64,000 nucleotides of DNA from Ustulina deusta. Taxonomy: Eukaryota; Ascomycota; Sordariomycetes; Xylariales; Xylariaceae. This document shows positions 59,829 to 64,000 of the stretch, piece by piece (position 1 is the first letter of the stretch; each line of letters begins with the position of its first letter). The position numbers and the translations under genes are program-made. The notes under the pieces were generated by a model, which saw nothing but the letters and a program-made list of their open reading frames with translations, had not been told where the DNA came from and did no database searches. The DNA is taken from NCBI GenBank assembly GCA_023159155.1, contig JAJNNX010000017.1:186001-250000 (forward strand), read 5' to 3'.

Positions 59829-60659
59829 ATGTTCCGAACAGCTATCCGATCTGCCGTCGTCACGGCCTCTCGCGTTGCGCGACCTGTGGCCGTCCGGTCA
59901 GCCATTATTGCCCTCCCCAGAGCCGCTGCGCCAACATCGAGGATTGCTACCATTTCCGCTGTACGGATGTACTCTGCTGCCAGCGGTCTGAAGAAGGAGG
60001 AGGTCGAGGGTCGCATTATGAATATCTTGAAGGACTTCGACAAGGTGAGCCAATTTGATCTCCATTGATAAAATTGTGTCGAGCTGCGGGGGTTTCGGGC
60101 GAACTGCGTTGTCATTTTGCAAGAGATAGCGACACTCAGCCGAGGTGGTAGATCCGTTGGCGCATATGGGGAACGCAACACTTGCGAGGAGAGGCCGATG
60201 CTAACTTTCCCCCTTGCAGGTTAACGATCCGAGCAACGTATGATCTTCCCGACGGCGCGGCGCCATTCATCCGATTTAGTTTTCGGGTTCACTGACGCAA
60301 AGCAGATCAAGCCTACTGCGCACTTCTCAAACGACCTCGCCCTGGACAGCTTGGACACAGTAGAGGTTGTTATGGCGATAGAAGAGGTATGGAATCATCC
60401 CTGGAGTCTGGTGGACTGGGTTTTCTGGTGACTGTTGTGTCTACAATTGGTTTGGAAGCGTTGTTCAATGGCTGACAATAAACAGGAGTTCAGCATCGAG
60501 ATTCCCGACAAGGATGCTGATGCTATCCACAGTGGTACGCGAACCTCTTACTATTTCCAAGGATGCAACCTACTGAACAAGTTGCTTCATGCTAACACAT
60601 CTCTTGCAACAGTAAACCAGGCTGTCGATTATATTCTGAGCCAACCTGACGCCAACTAA
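59829..60659 (+). CDS. NDUFAB1: Mitochondrial acyl carrier protein (complex I subunit)
   Basis: Five exons (59829-60044, 60220-60237, 60306-60386, 60486-60534, 60613-60659) with introns of 175, 68, 99 and 78 bp give 136 residues. The first ~48 residues are a basic, Ala/Arg-rich mitochondrial presequence. The ACP fold follows, with the phosphopantetheine site DLALDSLDTVE (Ser93) and the EFSIEIPDKDAD helix that is typical of this group. The second exon codes just VNDPSN. The protein carries fatty acyl chains for mitochondrial fatty acid and lipoate synthesis, and is also an accessory subunit of complex I with LYR proteins. Confidence 0.93.
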
Positions 60660-62346
60660 ATCCCTGCCTATATTGTACATTAAAAGCTACGCCACTCGTA
60701 AACGGCCCGTGCTTAGACTGGGGGTATTCTACATCGGTGGTCTGGCTTAAATCCGGATATTATGACACATAAAAGGCAAATCGTGTCGAACCTGGTAGAT
60801 GACGTGCGTGGTTTAACCAAGCTTAAGGAGCTGGAGTCGCCATGACAACTGTCGCCATGGCGTGCGGACGTTTATATAGGTCGATCCCGCGCCCTTGTAC
60901 TAGTGCATAGACCTTATTTAACACTTCCACGGTGATTGTGTTATGCGTGATGTCTGCTTACCTACATCCAGTTAATATCTACCCAGCTTTGCTCCACCTT
61001 TATGGCTTTTTTTTCTTGACTTCTGATTTATATATTGCCATGTTCTGGTCTGACTTCTTGTTGTGGCGACTATGGAGTATGGAGGGAGTATTGTACTCTT
61101 CAATGTCTGACTAAGATCTTGCGTCTATTTATGGCTCTATTATATATTCGTGTTCATAGCGGAGTATGCATGGTTGCTTTTTCTAGTGGCTAGGGGACAA
61201 CTACTTTTCATCTTGAGGACCACAGATTCCTAAGAAACGTGTTGCTATTTCAAGTTAGGGGTGGGAGACAGACATGTGAGCATATGTAGAATCACTTGAT
61301 CATGTATATAGCACATGTAGGAGATGAATAAAGCTAATAAATGATGTCGTTTCTTTGTAGCTAAAAAGGGAGTGAGCTACATAGTTGCCTTTTAAGAGGC
61401 CTGTAAAGTTTCGTATTGGCCTCAAGGTAAATCGCAGTAAACAAAAAGCCGTATATGGAAAGCATCGCATCCATGATATTGTTGGGGAAATTGTTGGGGA
61501 AACCTCGTTACCAACTCTCATTTAGCAGTGCCACTTACAATCTTGTCTACCTTCTATGGCTCCAATACTGCATTCAGATAATGCTATATTGGCGGAGAGC
61601 ATGGCGGACAAGCAATTCCGGCCTGGATGCATTTTTCTTTTGTACGGCCCGCCAATTTCCAGACAATTTCATACCGACGTTTTTGTGTGAATGTCCTCCG
61701 ATGAAGATGTGTGTACCGAGTGGCGCCTGGCGGTGAAGCAAGAATATCACCCTTGTTAAGTGCTCTGTTACGGGAGACGGAATGACCAATCGTGCATTTT
61801 TCTGTGACAAACCACAAATATTCCCTGATGCAGCGCGAAAAGAGCCTCAATGCTTCGGTTTCGGTGTGCTTCCCCACCGGAAACTTGCGGACTTTCTCGA
61901 CCGCGTGGACTCATCACCAAACAAGGCTTCGTGAATGCCTGGGCTCCGTCGTGGGCATATGTAATCTGTCCATTCATCCAGCATGTCAGAATAGTCTACG
62001 TGCCGGAGCTCTAAAGCAGGCCGCAATATCCTTGTGAAGAGGGGGGAGACGGCTGGGCGAAATTCAGGGCTGAGACATCTAGTGATGTCACCATCCTTAT
62101 TCCATGGCATTGTCTCATATTAATATATAGAAAGGGGACGGGATTCGACGCGCTCTCTACGCAGACGCCGACTACTTCCCCGCGATCAGTGTTTTCATCC
62201 TTTGGGTTCTGTTCAGACATCGTTTCCCCAACCCCAGCTTTCTTCTTGTATATGATCTTCTCCGACATACTCAAAACCGTTGCTTCTTTCACTCCCTACC
62301 AAGCGCCAACCGTCGATCAGCGGCCCCTTCTCCCGTTTCTTCAAAC
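60660..62346. other. 1.7-kb intergenic interval without a supported gene
   Basis: AT-leaning DNA with short frames on both strands and no recognisable motif. It includes the ACP 3' end and the promoter of the oxidoreductase gene. Confidence 0.45.
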
Positions 62347-64000
62347 ATGACGGAATCCAAGCCTTGGGACTACATCATTGTCGGAGGTGGAATAGCTGGC
62401 TGTGTGGTCGCAAGTCGTTTGAAGCGCTACCAACCTTCATCTCGCATACTTCTTATTGAGGCTGGTCTAGATGTCAGTGGCAACAAAGACATTCTTCACT
62501 TCAGCTCCCTCAAGTTCGTCGGTGGCCAGTTTGACTGGAGGTACAAGACCGCGCCCCAGAAACACTGCGATGGGAGAGAGATCGATATTCCTGCAGGGCG
62601 AGCCCTCGGGGGTGGCTCTGTTATCAACGCTTGTAAGTTATTTTGTGACATGTGAATGTTTCGTGTCTTTAATCTCTATCAGGCGGATGGACCCGCGGAG
62701 CCAGAGCCGATTACGACAACTGGGCTGAGATCGTCAACGACAAGCGCTGGAGCTACGAAGGGCAGCTACCCTACTTCAAGATGACCGAGCGATGGTTCAG
62801 CGACAACCCCGAAGCCCTCAACTCTCACGGACGGGATGGTACTCTGCAGATCGAGTCACCAACCTATACCAACCGCATTTACCCCTTGACCAAGATTACC
62901 GAGGAGGCCTGGGCCGAAATAGGCGTAAATAAACTCCCTGGGGCAGATATGAACGCTGGCACCAACTTGGGACTCGGCGAGCTCAATGAGAACCGGTCTA
63001 ACGGCGCTCGACAGATTGCACCCTTGGTAGTAAGCATTGCTAAGATTCCGTTTTCACGGGAAGACGACTACTGACTTGACGTTTTCTAGTATCCCCTCGA
63101 CGGAATTACTGTACATACCGACACGCTCGTGCAATCTATTGTTTTAGACGGATCTCGTGCAACTGGCATCCTTCTTGCGGATGGGACAGAAATCTCATCG
63201 CAAGAGGTCATCGTTGCTGCTGGCGCTTATCGAACCCCTCAATTGCTTATGTTGTCTGGCATCGGGCCCAGAGAAACCCTCGAGAAGCACGGCATCGAGG
63301 TAAAGATTGGAAACCCTGATGTCGGAAAGAATTTCAACGACCATGTGAAGGTGCACTTGAACTGGAGGTTGAAAGACCCATCTAAAGGCTACGCCGTCGG
63401 CTCTGCCAACCCCATTTTCTCCCAACCGGAGTTCGCCACGGGCGTTCCACTCACCTATGTCGCCGGAACCGCTATAACCCGAGACATCCTAGAGGCGGCT
63501 ATCGCTAAAGACGAAGGCGAGAACGCCGTCACTCCAGAGCATTATCTTCTCAAGAGAGACCGGGCCCTGATGGAGACCCTTGTGATGTATCTCGGAACTC
63601 CTCCCGCGGCTGTTGATGGCACTCATATTAGCAGTGCTCTAATAGCGTTGAAACCCACATCACGAGGAACTGTAACCATCACCTCGAAGGATCCCAAGGA
63701 CGCTCCACTCTTAGATCCGAACTACTTCGCTACCGAGGTCGACAAGGCGGTCTGGCGTCACTCACTGCGGAGAATCACCGAGCTGATGTCTGGCGATACA
63801 GCTCTGGGTCAGGTCGTCTCAGGCGAAACGCCATTTCCCGGCTTCGAGCCGATTCGGCCTGACTCGACTGACGAATACCTCGACCAAAGAGTCAAGGCGC
63901 ACGGAAGGTTGGTCTCCATTTCAAAGATCCGTCGAGGAGCATAGCATTACTGACGTGTTGCGTCAGTTCTACATTCCATGGTTCTGGCTCCTGCTCCATG
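62347..64000 (+). CDS. GMC-family FAD oxidoreductase (3' end cut by the window)
   Basis: Exons at 62347-62632, 62683-63029, 63090-63907 and 63967 to the window end, with introns of 50, 60 and 59 bp. The ATG at 62347 starts MTESKPWDYIIVGGGIAGCVVASRL, the FAD-binding Rossmann motif (GGGIAG at 13-18, acidic end Glu38). The GMC signatures follow: GRALGGGSVINA at about 84-95, and VAAGAYRTPQLLMLSGIGP with GKNFNDH later. The last visible bases read HGS then GSGSCSM across the final intron, the start of the C-terminal active-site region. These enzymes oxidise alcohols, sugars or other substrates with FAD; the substrate is not told by the sequence. No signal peptide, so it is probably intracellular. 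The stop codon lies beyond the window. Confidence 0.88.

Noticed and set aside
61455..62110. Several frames on both strands before the GMC oxidoreductase
   Set aside because: No family features; codon use and composition look non-coding.

Overview
The window looks like nuclear DNA of a filamentous ascomycete (Pezizomycotina; more exact placement not attempted). The reasons are short GT-AG introns of about 50-175 bp in most genes, a HET-domain gene, DUF1996 and FG-GAP secreted proteins, and a 17 kb AT-saturated block that shows the C-to-T decay expected of repeat-induced point mutation (RIP).

Layout. (1) 1-17.2 kb is a gene-free AT-rich block of mutated transposons. It holds one complete LTR element (737-7860) with 254-bp LTRs and a 5-bp target duplication. 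That element is nested in an older repeat, and a second, uninterrupted copy of the older repeat (about 10.34-12.21 kb) preserves the empty site. A second pair of direct repeats (9794-10036 and 15371-15593) may be the LTRs of the older family. (2) 17.6-22.7 kb is a divergent pair: a 922-aa protein with a Gly/Cys-rich tail on the minus strand and a GRDP-like (DUF1399) protein on the plus strand. (3) 22.7-24.1 kb holds a frameshifted relic of a fungal membrane-protein gene. (4) 24.1-30.0 kb is the highlight: a 14-exon minus-strand gene that I reconstruct as a 1590-aa secreted protein. It carries a CE3-like SGNH esterase, about ten FG-GAP/VCBS repeats, an HExxH metallopeptidase-like domain and a second SGNH lipase/esterase. 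(5) 30-41 kb is gene-poor: a PQ-loop membrane protein, a 444-aa protein with an internal duplication, a decayed MACPF gene with RIP-type stop codons, and a four-helix-type membrane protein. (6) 41-49 kb is accessory: a HET protein, a small secreted protein, a DUF1996 secreted protein and one small hypothetical protein. (7) 49-64 kb is mostly housekeeping: BSD2-like, CBP6/UQCC2-like, citrate carrier, one unknown gene, protein-L-isoaspartate methyltransferase, the TYKY subunit of complex I, mitochondrial acyl carrier protein, and a GMC oxidoreductase cut by the window end.

How the genes work together. The two complex I genes (TYKY and ACP) lie side by side on the same strand. They are within 10 kb of a complex III assembly factor and the mitochondrial citrate carrier, so the right end has a mitochondrial flavour. 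The left and middle parts look like an accessory region next to a RIP-silenced transposon block, with broken genes and secreted enzymes. Exon boundaries were placed by eye from splice signals and frame continuity; every multi-exon model given as a CDS keeps frame across all its junctions.
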